Assembly (NCBI GenBank): GCA_934047225.1
Contig: OW203992.1
Location: 13,567,501 to 13,631,500 of the forward strand
Length of the DNA: 64,000 nt
Reading direction: 5' to 3'
DNA from: Ypsolopha sequella
Lineage: Eukaryota > Arthropoda > Insecta > Lepidoptera > Ypsolophidae
The number at the start of each line of letters is the position of its first letter. Positions within the stretch are counted from its first letter, which is position 1. A program made the position numbers and the translations under genes. Positions 11,491 through 20,573 of the stretch are shown here, piece by piece. Under the pieces are notes generated by a model. That model ran no database searches. It saw only the letters and a list, made by a program, of their open reading frames with translations, and was not told where the DNA came from.

Positions 11491-13470
11491 TATCTTTAGC
11501 ATCTATCTACATTTATGTGTTACCTCTGATTAGCTTTTAGAGCACATTTTAATTTTAGTGTAGTTTTAGTTTTAGTTTTCAGGAGATTTTGTTGAGGTTT
11601 CATTGGGTCGAACGCTACTTAAATTACTACTAAGTATAGGTATATATTTCTTAATCCAGAAACGTACCTATCCACAATTTGGTTTTTGGGGGTACGCCAA
11701 ATTATCGCCATAAATTGCAGCTAAAAATGTATCGCTCTCAAATTCGTAAAGTGTCGCATAATCTCGTAGCTCATAGACTTTTAAGTAAGTAGTTTGAGCT
11801 TGTCTCTGTTGATCATTTCAAATATTTGATATTGTAAAGTAGGTTTCAAGTAACTGATATCATTTTATAGGCATACTATTATGCATTTAGAAGGAGTCCG
11901 GACTACTTGGACCTATGGGCGCCGGCAGGACCATCTATCTACCTGTACCTCAGTATTATTTGGGCATTTAGGTACACCACGTCAAGCCACGTTCTTTAAA
12001 AAAAAAATAGTAAACATAATATTTTTTTTTTTCATTGTTTGCAAGTGCTCCCCCTCCCGGCGCCCATGTCTGGACCCCTCCCCTTGGATACGTACCTTCA
12101 CCTTTCAATGGCGTAACTAATAACTACCCTGCAAATAATTAAAGGTAAAAGTTCTTCAATGTAAGTAGATCGGATTGCAAGGTGCATTGTATGTTACATA
12201 ATTTGCAAGAGTGAATGTTTTGTGTTTGACTTTACTCCAGTTATCTTTTGGTCTTATTATTTATCGTAGGCTATTATTCATACAGAGCGTCTGTAATAAA
12301 ATAAATGAAACAATGACGTTATTACTTTAACTTCTTGTCAGTTTTAATTGCAGGTTAACCTAACCTACTCTACCTATGACTTCTGATGATGATCTATCCG
12401 CGATGGCAAGAGATAGACACTTGCATTACATTTCATTTAGGTACCATCGGGTTAAGTTCTGCAGTCTGCAGGCGAAAATTAGGTCTGTGCTACCTACCTT
12501 CCCCGATAGTAGTAGGTAAGTTATGTAACTTAATTCTGTGTACTCTGTAAAACAACACCTTACGATGGCTTTATGTCGTAAGCATATCGTAGAATTCGTC
12601 AGATCATTAAGTATGAAACCGAAAGTCTCAACAAAAAGTCAAAAATAAGTAGATACGACGACGCGACGAGCGGAGCGAGGAGGAACGTGTTAGATTTCTA
12701 TGGGTTTACATGTACGATGGTTCATCCCTATGCTCCACCCTTGCTGACCTCTTTGCTAATGCTTGGTTTATAAACCTTTTGGCTGTTGAGCTCATTGACA
12801 TTTCGTCGCCTTAGTGCTTAATTGTTCCTCAGAAATATTATAAGAATTGTTCAAAGTAACAAAAAATATATATAATTTTCGGCTGGTTTCAAATTTGTCG
12901 TTTGAACAAATAAGCACTAGGGCGACGATTTTGGGTTAATATCCGTACACCAATTAAAATTTTGAAAATGTGTTTGTCCTTCTTTCACGTAGCAACGGAT
13001 TGACGTGTTTTTTTGCATAGAGATAGTATGGGCCGGAGAGGACGTAGACTATGTACTGTTTATCTTGGAATAATGAAAACGAAATCAGCGTGGGTAAAAG
13101 CTAGTAAAAATAAAAAAGCTTCATATATCAGACTAAATAACTAATAAGTAGCCCCTAGTGACTACCTACAAATTATTTCCAAAAATGTGGGAAAAATTTT
13201 GGACAATATGTGTGATATTGAGGTTGAGGGGGACTAGGTATGCAGAAAAATAAAAAAATAATTTTGAATGTAGCTTTTATTATAAGGGCGTTAGGGGTGG
13301 ACCATAGGGATCAACCTCGTAAATAAATTTGGGGAGCAGAGCGAAGCGAGGCAACCCTGTAGTTTTAAGAGCGGTTTCGCAGCCAGATTGTAAAATACCA
13401 GCCTTTTTCTAATTTATCGAAACAGAACACTTAAATTCAAAATTCATTCAATAGTTATTCGACATAACCT
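11491..13470. other. AT-rich intergenic sequence
   Basis: No splice-flanked exon or paired element ends were recognised. Near 12660-12720 and 13330-13360 short GAGCGAAGCGAGG-like blocks recur, which also occur in the foldback at 694-1072 and probably mark repeat relics. Confidence 0.4.
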
Positions 13471-13473
13471 TAT

Positions 13474-14160
13474 TTTTAACCGACTTCAAAAAGGAGGCGG
13501 TTCTCAATTCGACTGTATGTTTTTTTTTTTTTTTTTTTTTTTTGGCGTTGTTACTCCATAACTCTGTCATTTCCCAACCGATTTGAACAATTCTTTTTTT
13601 GTTTGAAAGAGTATACTTCCAGGTAGGTCCCATTTTGGGTTTGGTCATGATTTGATGAAGGTCTTCAGAGATAGGCAGTGGAACTCCTCAGAAAATGACA
13701 GCATATCTCTCAAAATTGAGGCAATCGCTATGTACTTGGGTGCTGATTACAAGGTATTACTTGAAAATCGACATTCTTCCACCTGACCTTCGATCCTGGC
13801 TTCATCAACATATTCACCATAGAACTCTTCAACGGATCAGAGCACATAACTCGAGATTGCGGCAATCACTGCGTTAGGGTGCTGATTCAAGTGTATTACT
13901 TGGAGATTATCAGAATACCCACCTGACCTTCGATCCTGGCTTCATCAGCATAGAACTCCTCAACGGATGACAGCACATAACTTTAGATTGCGGCAACCAG
14001 TTTGTGTTAGGGTGCTCATTGCAGGGCATTGCTGAAAATTGCCAGTGTACCCACCTGCATCTCGATCTTGGCTTCATCACCGTAGAACTCTTCAACGGAT
14101 GACAGCACATAACTCGAGATTGCGGTAATCATGTTGTGTTAGGGTGCTGATAGCAGGAAG
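13474..14160. repeat. Repeat with tandem units of about 130-140 bp
   Basis: An AACCGACTTCAAAAAGGAGG head and a long poly-T run (about 13518-13543) are followed by about four imperfect tandem units from 13680 to 14160. Each unit carries CTTCGATCCTGGCTTCATCA, GAACTCTTCAACGGAT, GCACATAACT and TTAGGGTGCTGAT-like blocks; CTGGCTTCATCA recurs at spacings of roughly 140 and 132 bases. Array-bearing Helitrons and MITEs in moths have such a layout, but the class is not proven here. Confidence 0.65.
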
Positions 14161-14280
14161 CTACTCAAACATGGCTACTTATACTCACTTGAACTTCGTT
14201 TCATATTAACACCACGTTTGCAAGAACTACCTATACCTCACAATTTAACCCAGCAACACTAAAAAATGTGAAATAAAATA

Positions 14281-14633
14281 AACTTTTAACAAAAAAATAG
14301 CAACCGACTTCAAAAGTAACAGCAGTCATTCACTAAAAAGCTAATAATAATTCTATAAAGACCGATGGTACCGAAGCAACACTTTTGCCGACTTCTTTCT
14401 TCCTGAAACATTATGTTATCTAGAAGTCGGCGTATTTCCTACGATATAGCAACATAGAAACCAATATAAGAACGCCGACTTCTAGATAACATAACGTTTC
14501 AGGAAGAAAGAAGTCGGCAAAAGTGTTGCTTCGGTACCATCGGTCTTTATAGAATTATTATTAGCTTTTTAGTGAATGACTGCTGTTACTTTTGAAGTCC
14601 GTTGCTATTTTTTTGTTAAAAGTTTATTTTTAT
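14281..14633. mobile_element. Long palindrome, about 150-bp arms
   Basis: The left arm (14281-14432) and right arm (14473-14633) are nearly perfect complements around a 40-base loop; both carry AAAATAGCAACCGACTTC-type ends, ACCGATGGTACCGAAGCAAC and TTATCTAGAAGTCGGCG or complements. It directly follows the tandem array and shares the CCGACTTCAAAA head with it. Related partial copies lie at 9867-10116 and about 57647-57705. A transcript would fold into a long hairpin. Confidence 0.8.
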
Positions 14634-14917
14634 TACCCATGTATGGTGCTGCCATCGCTAAGTTTTCAGTGGTTTCTGCAAATTAGAATTTCAAAATTAT
14701 ATAAATTCAAAATTTTTGTAGTTTAATTTAATCGTAACAGAATTCATGACATGCCTAGGCAGATCACGCTATGGCCAATTCTACGATATGCCAATGACAA
14801 TTTTAAACCAAACGGGCAAACACCGGCGGTGCTTCGTTATACATGAATGACCGCAGCCCACTGATACGAGTATAATGACTAGACCGAAATGATATAATTT
14901 ATGTTCTTTTGATCAGA
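14634..14917. other. Intergenic sequence
   Basis: No gene or paired repeat recognised. A (GAAAT)n run at about 14917-14936 follows and is probably the 3' tail of the old LINE copy that continues beyond the copia insertion. Confidence 0.4.
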
Positions 14918-14950
14918 AATGAAATGAAATGAAATATATTTATTTATGTA

Positions 14951-15169
14951 TATTGAATATTTGCTGAGGGCCAGGGCAGTTCTAGAGTTAAAAATATTAG
15001 TTTCTTCTGAACTAAATCTTTATTTATTAACTTAAAAACATAACTTTATTTCTTCTTACAAAAATATAACAACGCCATCTTTTATGGCAGGCAAGGCAGC
15101 AGTCACAAATTATAGAGAAGACATCTTAATAGTTTTAATTAGAAAATATGAATGTTGCTATATTCAACA
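14951..15169 (-). repeat. 3' LTR of the copia element
   Basis: This 219-bp repeat reads TGTTGAATATAGCAAC at the 5' end and ends ATATTCAATA in element sense, so the ends form a short imperfect inverted repeat. It contains the stop codon of the coding frame. No difference from 18350-18568 was seen by eye. In the minus sense a TTTAT-rich stretch could provide the polyadenylation signal. Confidence 0.92.
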
Positions 15170-18100
15170 CCCTTCCTCAACATTCACATTTTTGTTATCA
15201 CACAAACCTAACTCAGCGATAAAATAATTAAACATTCTCTTAGACAAAGGTTTAGTTAATACATCCGCTAACTGTTTCTGTGTACAAATATACTCCAGAT
15301 GAATAACACCTTCTTCAACTTTTTGTTTCACAAAATTAAATTTTAGTGCATGCCCTTCCTGAATGTCAACACCCTTAGGTGGCTTCAAATATACCTCTTC
15401 ATCTATTCTTCCATACAGAAATGCTCCTTTCACATCCATTTGATGTATGTTATAATCCCTATGAGCAGCAACTGACAACACAATCCTCAAAGTTTGTAAT
15501 TTTAATACTGGTGAATACACATCTTCAAATGTATCTTGCTGCTGAAACCCTCGCACAACTAGTCTTGCCTTACATACACTTTTGTCATTCAAATCTTTCC
15601 TTGTAAAAACCCATTTTGTATCAATTAACTTGGCTCCATCTGGTTTAGGCACACTTTTCCATGTCTCACTCTCTTCTAACACATTTATTTCTTCTTCTAC
15701 CGCCTTCTTCCATTCTCTCTTATCTTCTCTTGCCTCAATGTCCTCATAGATAATCGGTACATCATTTGACTGTCCCATATACAAAGCAAACAATGCTTCC
15801 TCTTCCTCAGTAAAATCCATTACATAATCCTGTTGCCATGCTGGCTTATTAATCGTTCTTTTTGTTTGTGTCTTTGACTGACCTTCCTCTTGACTCGTAT
15901 TTGGTTGTTGTTCATACACTCTTTCATCTGTTTCCACTCTTTCCTCTTTTTCCATTTTATTGACTCCTTCTACTCTGTTCTCTTTCTCTTGTTCCTCAAC
16001 ATCTATACTACTTCCTTCAATAACGACTACATCTCTCACCTTTTGTGGTCTTTCATCAAATATAACATTTCTCCCTACTATTACTTTTTGTTGTTCGTCA
16101 TCCCATAGTTTATATCCTCCTGTACAGTATCCTATCATAATCATCTTCTTTCCTTTATCATCCAACTTCCTTCTCAATTGACCTGGTACATGATTGTATG
16201 CAATACTTCCAAACACTCTCATATTAATTACATTCGGCTTCCTTCCTTCCCATAGCTCACTGGGAGTCCTATCTTTTGATACTGTAGGGCTTCTGTTAGT
16301 AACATATGCTGAGAAATAAACAGCTTCTCCCCAAAATTCCTTTCTTAAACCTGACTCAAACAATATAGTGCGTGCTTTGTTCATCAAAGTTCTATTCATT
16401 CGCTCAGCTACTCCATTCATCTCTGGATTATAAGCTACTGTGTACTGCATTAAAATTCCATTATCCTCACAAAACTGCTTGAATTCCCTTGACACATATT
16501 CACCCCCATTGTCAGTTCTAAGTTTCAGTAAATTTGTATTAAAATGTCGAGTAGCATAATTGTAGTACTGTCTAAACTTATCAAATACCTCTGACTTCTG
16601 TCTGATCAAGTAAACCATCACAAAGTGAGTATAATCATCGATAAATGTTACAAAATAATTATTACCGTCCCATGTAGTGGGATTTATTGGTCCACAAACG
16701 TCACTGTGTACAAGGTCTAGTGGCCTACTCGCTCTATATCCTGGCTTATTAAAAGGCTGCTTTGACATTTTACCTAGCAAGCATGGTTCACACAAAAACT
16801 GTTCATTACCATTGTTTACATTTGAAATTCCGTGAACTAAATTCTTTTGACTCAATAACTTAATATTTTTAACTCCCAAATGACCAAAACGGCGATGCCA
16901 CAAATCCAAATCAGTATTTTGCACAATATTATATTCAGTTACATTTATCATTGTGTTTACCGTGTACAATGATCCATTACAGTAACCCATCATGATTAAT
17001 TCCCCATATTGGTTAAAAACTTTTACGTTCCGTTCATTGAAAATTACTTTCATCCCAAACGATCCCATTTTTGACACTGACAACAAATTCTTTCTTAAAT
17101 CTGGCACATAGTATACGTTATTTATAGTACAGTAACTAGGCTCATTGTTTACCATACATTTTACCTTGATATTTCCGACTCCTTGGGCCTCAAGTGTCAC
17201 CTCGTTCTTTGCTGCACATATTTTCTTCGGCACCTTCAAGTCTATATATTCATAAAATAGTTCTTTACTATTGATAAGGTGATCAGAACAACCCGAGTCC
17301 AAACACCATTCTACATTTTCACTTTTACTTCGATAATTTTTGTTCATCCTATTTCCACACACAAACGCCTGACCATCCTCTTCTCTTTCCGCCCTGAATG
17401 CTCGTGAATGTTCTCCTCTAGAACCGCCTTGACCTCGTCCTCTTCTTGGATTAAAACCGTTTCCATGAAAATTGCCTCCTCGTCCTTGAAATCCACGTCC
17501 TTGAAAATAACCTCTTCCACGATTCTGATCTCTCACTTGACCTCTGTTGTTGAAATTATTACACTGATACTGTTTATGTCCTTTCTGTCCACATGAATAA
17601 CAAGTGAAACTTGTTGCAACATTCTCCGCATAACTGGGACAGTTTGATAGCTTCTTCCTTTTTTCTTCTTCACCCAATAATCTATTTTTCAAAAAATCTA
17701 GTTTGAGGTTATCTACTGTTTCCAGCGCCGTTATTATCGCCTCATATGATTTCGGCATGGACAGAAGTATGTAGTTAACTTTTTCTTCTTCTGTCAACTC
17801 GTTCCCAGCGTCTACCAGTTGAGAAAATATTTCTTCCATATTTATAAAATGTTGTAAGAGGGGCTGAGACTCCGTGTACTTCATATCTGATAGCTTTCTG
17901 CGTAAAAATAAACGGCTTCTTACACTTTTTTCTTTGAAACTTTCTTCCAGGTTTTTGATCATAGAATACGCAGTTGTCTTGTTTTTCAAGTATTCCAAAT
18001 GGCTGTCCGCAACGCCACTTATTATTATAGCCTGAGCTTTAGATTCCGCTTTCTCATTTTCTTTAGTCGCAGCAAAATTTTCTTCTTGAACCGCTTTCTG

Positions 18101-18229
18101 CACACCGGCTTCTCTCAAAATTGACATCAATCGAAACATCCACGCCCCGAAGTTTTCTCCCGCAAATCTGCTCAAATAAAACTTATCTTTCGTCTCCATG
18201 TTACTATTTTCTTCTCTTCTTCTTTTCAA
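15164..18229 (-). CDS. Copia gag-protease-integrase polyprotein with truncated RT
   Basis: The 1021-aa frame has a gag region (about 1-200), a CCHC knuckle (C210, C213, H218, C223), an Arg/Gly-rich stretch (about 228-275), and a protease motif DSGCSDH at 311-317. The integrase has an HHCC zinc site (H445, H450, C480, C483) and the catalytic triad D510, D573, E609 with the expected 35-residue spacing of the last two. RT begins near 820 with the fingers and motif A (MDVKGAFLYG) and then stops. After HALKFN the frame passes straight into the RNase H tail (EYICTQKQLADVLTKPL). The YVDD polymerase site and most RNase H are absent, yet the frame stays open. The final codons overlap the purine tract and the stop lies within the LTR. 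The product could still package RNA and integrate DNA but not copy it. Confidence 0.92.
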   Translation of the reverse strand: MKRRREENSNMETKDKFYLSRFAGENFGAWMFRLMSILREAGVQKAVQEENFAATKENEKAESKAQAIIISGVADSHLEYLKNKTTAYSMIKNLEESFKEKSVRSRLFLRRKLSDMKYTESQPLLQHFINMEEIFSQLVDAGNELTEEEKVNYILLSMPKSYEAIITALETVDNLKLDFLKNRLLGEEEKRKKLSNCPSYAENVATSFTCYSCGQKGHKQYQCNNFNNRGQVRDQNRGRGYFQGRGFQGRGGNFHGNGFNPRRGRGQGGSRGEHSRAFRAEREEDGQAFVCGNRMNKNYRSKSENVEWCLDSGCSDHLINSKELFYEYIDLKVPKKICAAKNEVTLEAQGVGNIKVKCMVNNEPSYCTINNVYYVPDLRKNLLSVSKMGSFGMKVIFNERNVKVFNQYGELIMMGYCNGSLYTVNTMINVTEYNIVQNTDLDLWHRRFGHLGVKNIKLLSQKNLVHGISNVNNGNEQFLCEPCLLGKMSKQPFNKPGYRASRPLDLVHSDVCGPINPTTWDGNNYFVTFIDDYTHFVMVYLIRQKSEVFDKFRQYYNYATRHFNTNLLKLRTDNGGEYVSREFKQFCEDNGILMQYTVAYNPEMNGVAERMNRTLMNKARTILFESGLRKEFWGEAVYFSAYVTNRSPTVSKDRTPSELWEGRKPNVINMRVFGSIAYNHVPGQLRRKLDDKGKKMIMIGYCTGGYKLWDDEQQKVIVGRNVIFDERPQKVRDVVVIEGSSIDVEEQEKENRVEGVNKMEKEERVETDERVYEQQPNTSQEEGQSKTQTKRTINKPAWQQDYVMDFTEEEEALFALYMGQSNDVPIIYEDIEAREDKREWKKAVEEEINVLEESETWKSVPKPDGAKLIDTKWVFTRKDLNDKSVCKARLVVRGFQQQDTFEDVYSPVLKLQTLRIVLSVAAHRDYNIHQMDVKGAFLYGRIDEEVYLKPPKGVDIQEGHALKFNFVKQKVEEGVIHLEYICTQKQLADVLTKPLSKRMFNYFIAELGLCDNKNVNVEEGC
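15170..15178 (-). promoter_or_regulatory. Polypurine tract of the copia element
   Basis: In element sense GAGGAAGGG lies directly before the 3' LTR (TGTTGAAT). It is the expected plus-strand primer site and also encodes the last residues (EEG) of the polyprotein. Confidence 0.75.
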
Positions 18230-18334
18230 TCCGTATTTCCGATCAAACTTTTATTTTCCGTTTTCAATTTCTGTTCCATCCAACACAACAATGGCTGCAC
18301 GGCGTCTTTTCCACTTTTCGTTTTCACGCAAATC

Positions 18335-18349
18335 CTGGGCCCATAACCC
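18335..18349 (-). promoter_or_regulatory. Primer-binding site, internal initiator-tRNA-Met type
   Basis: In element sense GGGTTATGGGCCCAG directly follows the 5' LTR. It is complementary to the anticodon arm, not the 3' end, of initiator methionine tRNA, as in copia-type elements that prime from a cleaved half-tRNA. Confidence 0.8.
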
Positions 18350-18568
18350 TATTGAATATTTGCTGAGGGCCAGGGCAGTTCTAGAGTTAAAAATATTAGT
18401 TTCTTCTGAACTAAATCTTTATTTATTAACTTAAAAACATAACTTTATTTCTTCTTACAAAAATATAACAACGCCATCTTTTATGGCAGGCAAGGCAGCA
18501 GTCACAAATTATAGAGAAGACATCTTAATAGTTTTAATTAGAAAATATGAATGTTGCTATATTCAACA
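18350..18568 (-). repeat. 5' LTR of the copia element
   Basis: This 219-bp direct repeat matches 14951-15169 and starts TGTTGAATAT in element sense. It should carry the promoter. It is followed inward by the tRNA-Met-type primer-binding site. Confidence 0.92.
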
Positions 18569-18762
18569 ATGTAATGTAGGAAAATTACACTTGTATAAAA
18601 TGAAAAAATATAGGAATAAGAATAAGGAATTAATAATATTATAAATATATGCAATAGGTACATGTAATAAATATATGCCTAACTCCGCCCATTCGATTAG
18701 TCTTGCTAAGAAGGGCAAGAAACTTAGCAAGATCATGTCTTTTTTTTTCTTAATTTTAATCA
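18569..18762 (-). mobile_element. LINE 3' UTR relic, segment between copia and P-like insertions
   Basis: Read on the minus strand, the segment carries the AGACATGATCTTGC, TTAGCAAGACTAATCGAATG and GGGCGGAG blocks found in the 3' UTR of the LINE at 29315-32038 (near 31610-31670), then diverges. It belongs to the same old copy as 20003-20129, 20294-20493 and 24949-25472. Confidence 0.75.
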
Positions 18763-18770
18763 CTTACAAA

Positions 18771-20002
18771 CATGAAGCAACAAGCCAGTGGAGAGCGCCT
18801 GCGGGGGTAACGCGACTCGCCAAACAGCCGCTTCCCAAAGCGTTTAGGCGCTTGAAGCGAAGCCATTGGTTTTAGTCAGAGTTTGGCTGTGTCCGTGAAA
18901 ACATAGCGTGTTTCTGTAGAAAAAATCCGAAATTTACAGTAAATATGCCTACTTGTGCAATAAAATGGTGTGGAAAGAATACTTCTACTTCAAGTACCAA
19001 AAAAGATGGAGTAACGTTTCATAAGTAAGTGTTTTTCGTATACTTTTAATCTTCAAAATATAACAATTAAATATTTCAATTGAACTTGCGCTTTGCGTTG
19101 ATGTCTTCACGTCCTCTCTTTCTGTCGCACGGTGAAATGCACAACAGTTGTCTCGTTTTTTTTCGATAGTGCTGTCCTACTACGTGTTTAATAATTTATC
19201 GAACAATGTATTGTTGCTTACATACATTGTATGCATGTAAGTATATGTAATGTATGTAAGGTAAGTACTTAATGTAGGGATATTTTTATACGCGTTTGTT
19301 TAGCGTCAGAAGTGCCTATGTTTATCAGTAGTGTCTGTCAGTGCATCTGATACCATTTTTAGGGTTCCATACCCAAAGGGTGCCTAACGGGACCCTATTA
19401 CTAACACTCCGCTGTCCGTCCATCCGTCCGTCCGTCTGTCTTGAGGCTGTATCTCATGAACCGTGATAGCTAGACAGTTGAAATCACACAGATGATGTGT
19501 TCCTGTTGCCGCTATAACAACAAATACTAATAATTACAAATATTTAGTTATGAAGGTAGTTATTATTACTAACTTAATTAGACTCTTTAGATGTATGGAG
19601 TTTAAAAGATTGTAAGTGTCAAGTTAAGTTGGTCAATCACAAATACAAGTAAAACCCGAAGGATTATATAAGAAAAATATACTCCAAATTAATTCATTTC
19701 AAAAATCAGTGAGTAGCTACTTTGTCAAATAAATAATTTTGTTTTATTTATTACCCAACAATACTTTCATTGGTATATCTTTGACAAACTCGAAAATTCC
19801 AAATTAATTTTTTCGATTTTATCGATATCGATAATTTTTCGTTTCCCTTGTATGACATCCCTACACAAATTACGCATCAAATTTTGACCTTGAGCTGTCC
19901 AATCACAGCTCGCTAAGCTGTCACGTCCCCCGCCGTATATTGGTGACTTGTGTTTTGAAGGAGAATGTGTCTCTGCGCTCTCCACTGGCTTGTTGCTTCA
20001 TG
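18771..20002 (+). mobile_element. P-superfamily DNA transposon, non-autonomous, 8-bp TSD
   Basis: The 1232-bp element has perfect 28-bp terminal inverted repeats (18771-18798 and 19975-20002) starting CATGAAGCAACAAGCC. It is flanked by a perfect 8-bp duplication CTTACAAA (18763-18770 and 20003-20010). The CATGA start, the TIR length near 30 bases and the 8-bp TSD are those of P elements. A THAP-type first exon starts at 18945. No later transposase exon was found, so the body is deleted. It also contains a dispersed moth repeat (about 19362-19490) with AGGGTTCCATACC and CCGTCCGTCCGT blocks. The element lies in the 3' UTR of an old LINE copy. Confidence 0.9.
18945..19024 (+). pseudogene. THAP-domain first exon of P-like transposase (remnant)
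   Basis: The frame begins MPTCAIKWCGKN and runs to GVTFH, then AA before a consensus GTAAGTG donor at 19025. A Cys-x4-Cys pair near the start followed by a TFHK segment is the beginning of a THAP zinc finger, the DNA-binding domain of P transposases. The second half of the finger (Cys-x2-His) would lie in the next exon, which was not found. The exon itself is undamaged. Confidence 0.75.
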
Positions 20003-20129
20003 CTTACAAAGAACTAATGTAAAAGGTAAGCCTATACATACTTTAATTCAATAAAGAGATAACAAATACAAGACAGGAGAAAATTATGTCATGAAGGAAG
20101 AAAATAATAATACCTACCTTTGTCTACCT
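20003..20129 (-). mobile_element. LINE 3' UTR relic, segment right of the P-like element
   Basis: The minus strand reads CTCCTGTCTTGTATTTGTTATC and nearby blocks, comparable to 31530-31560 of the younger LINE. Together with 18569-18762 it shows that the P-like element interrupted one LINE 3' UTR. Confidence 0.6.
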
Positions 20130-20293
20130 GGGGCTCTACCGCGTAATTCTCATTTGTATCAACTTCAAGCAAATGCATGCGAAATTCAACGCGTGCAAAA
20201 GAGATGGCATGTTAGGCGGGCGTCGTCGCACGCACGTCAAATTTCAATCTCAAGTTGATGTTCATGAAAATGAGAATTACGCGGTAGACCCGC
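20130..20293. mobile_element. Foldback MITE inside the LINE relic
   Basis: CTACCGCGTAATTCTCATTT and its complement form imperfect arms of about 36-40 bases at 20130-20165 and 20253-20293. LINE-derived sequence resumes on both sides. Confidence 0.65.
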
Positions 20294-20493
20294 TGTTCCA
20301 TATAGTGCAGATGCTTTTACAGTCATTTCATCTATTAACTAATTGACGTTAATTCTGGAGGAATCATAACACAAGTAAGGAAATTATAAGTACTAACGCT
20401 ATTATGACAAATATCACTATCCCCATGCTTTATTATCGTCTAAGTAATCATTTATTTTATAGCTTATCATTTATTTTATGCTTTCTTCAATAG
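20294..20493 (-). mobile_element. LINE relic, 3' end of ORF and start of 3' UTR
   Basis: The minus strand corresponds, with many differences, to 31280-31480 of the younger LINE: the GCAGGGCCTA start, the AAATAAATGA block and the AATTAACGTCAATTAG block match in order. The hAT element interrupts it at AGCAGGGC. Confidence 0.65.
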
Positions 20494-20573
20494 GCCCTGC
20501 TCAGTGGCGGATTTGCAGTCTTAGCCGCCCTAGGCCATGTATAGCTTAGACTGTTAGACCCCAAAAAAGGCAT

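Larger units (their letters stand above)
14951..18568 (-). mobile_element. Copia-type LTR retrotransposon, RT/RNase H deleted
   Basis: A 3618-bp element on the minus strand with two 219-bp LTRs that look identical and a perfect 5-bp TSD, ATGTA (14946-14950 and 18569-18573). The primer-binding site adjoins the 5' LTR and a purine-rich tract adjoins the 3' LTR. One long open frame (15164-18229) encodes gag, protease and integrase in the copia order, then only the start of reverse transcriptase fused to the very end of RNase H. Full-length copia elements are usually near 5 kb. Matching LTRs mean a recent insertion; the missing polymerase means it probably moved with enzymes supplied by another copy. 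It lies in a LINE relic. Confidence 0.93.

Noticed and set aside
13680..14160. CRISPR-like array
   Set aside because: The units are about 130-140 bp, imperfect and contiguous without unique spacers; this is a tandem repeat in animal DNA.
14951..18568. Endogenous retrovirus with envelope
   Set aside because: Integrase precedes reverse transcriptase and no envelope-like frame is present; this is a copia-type retrotransposon.
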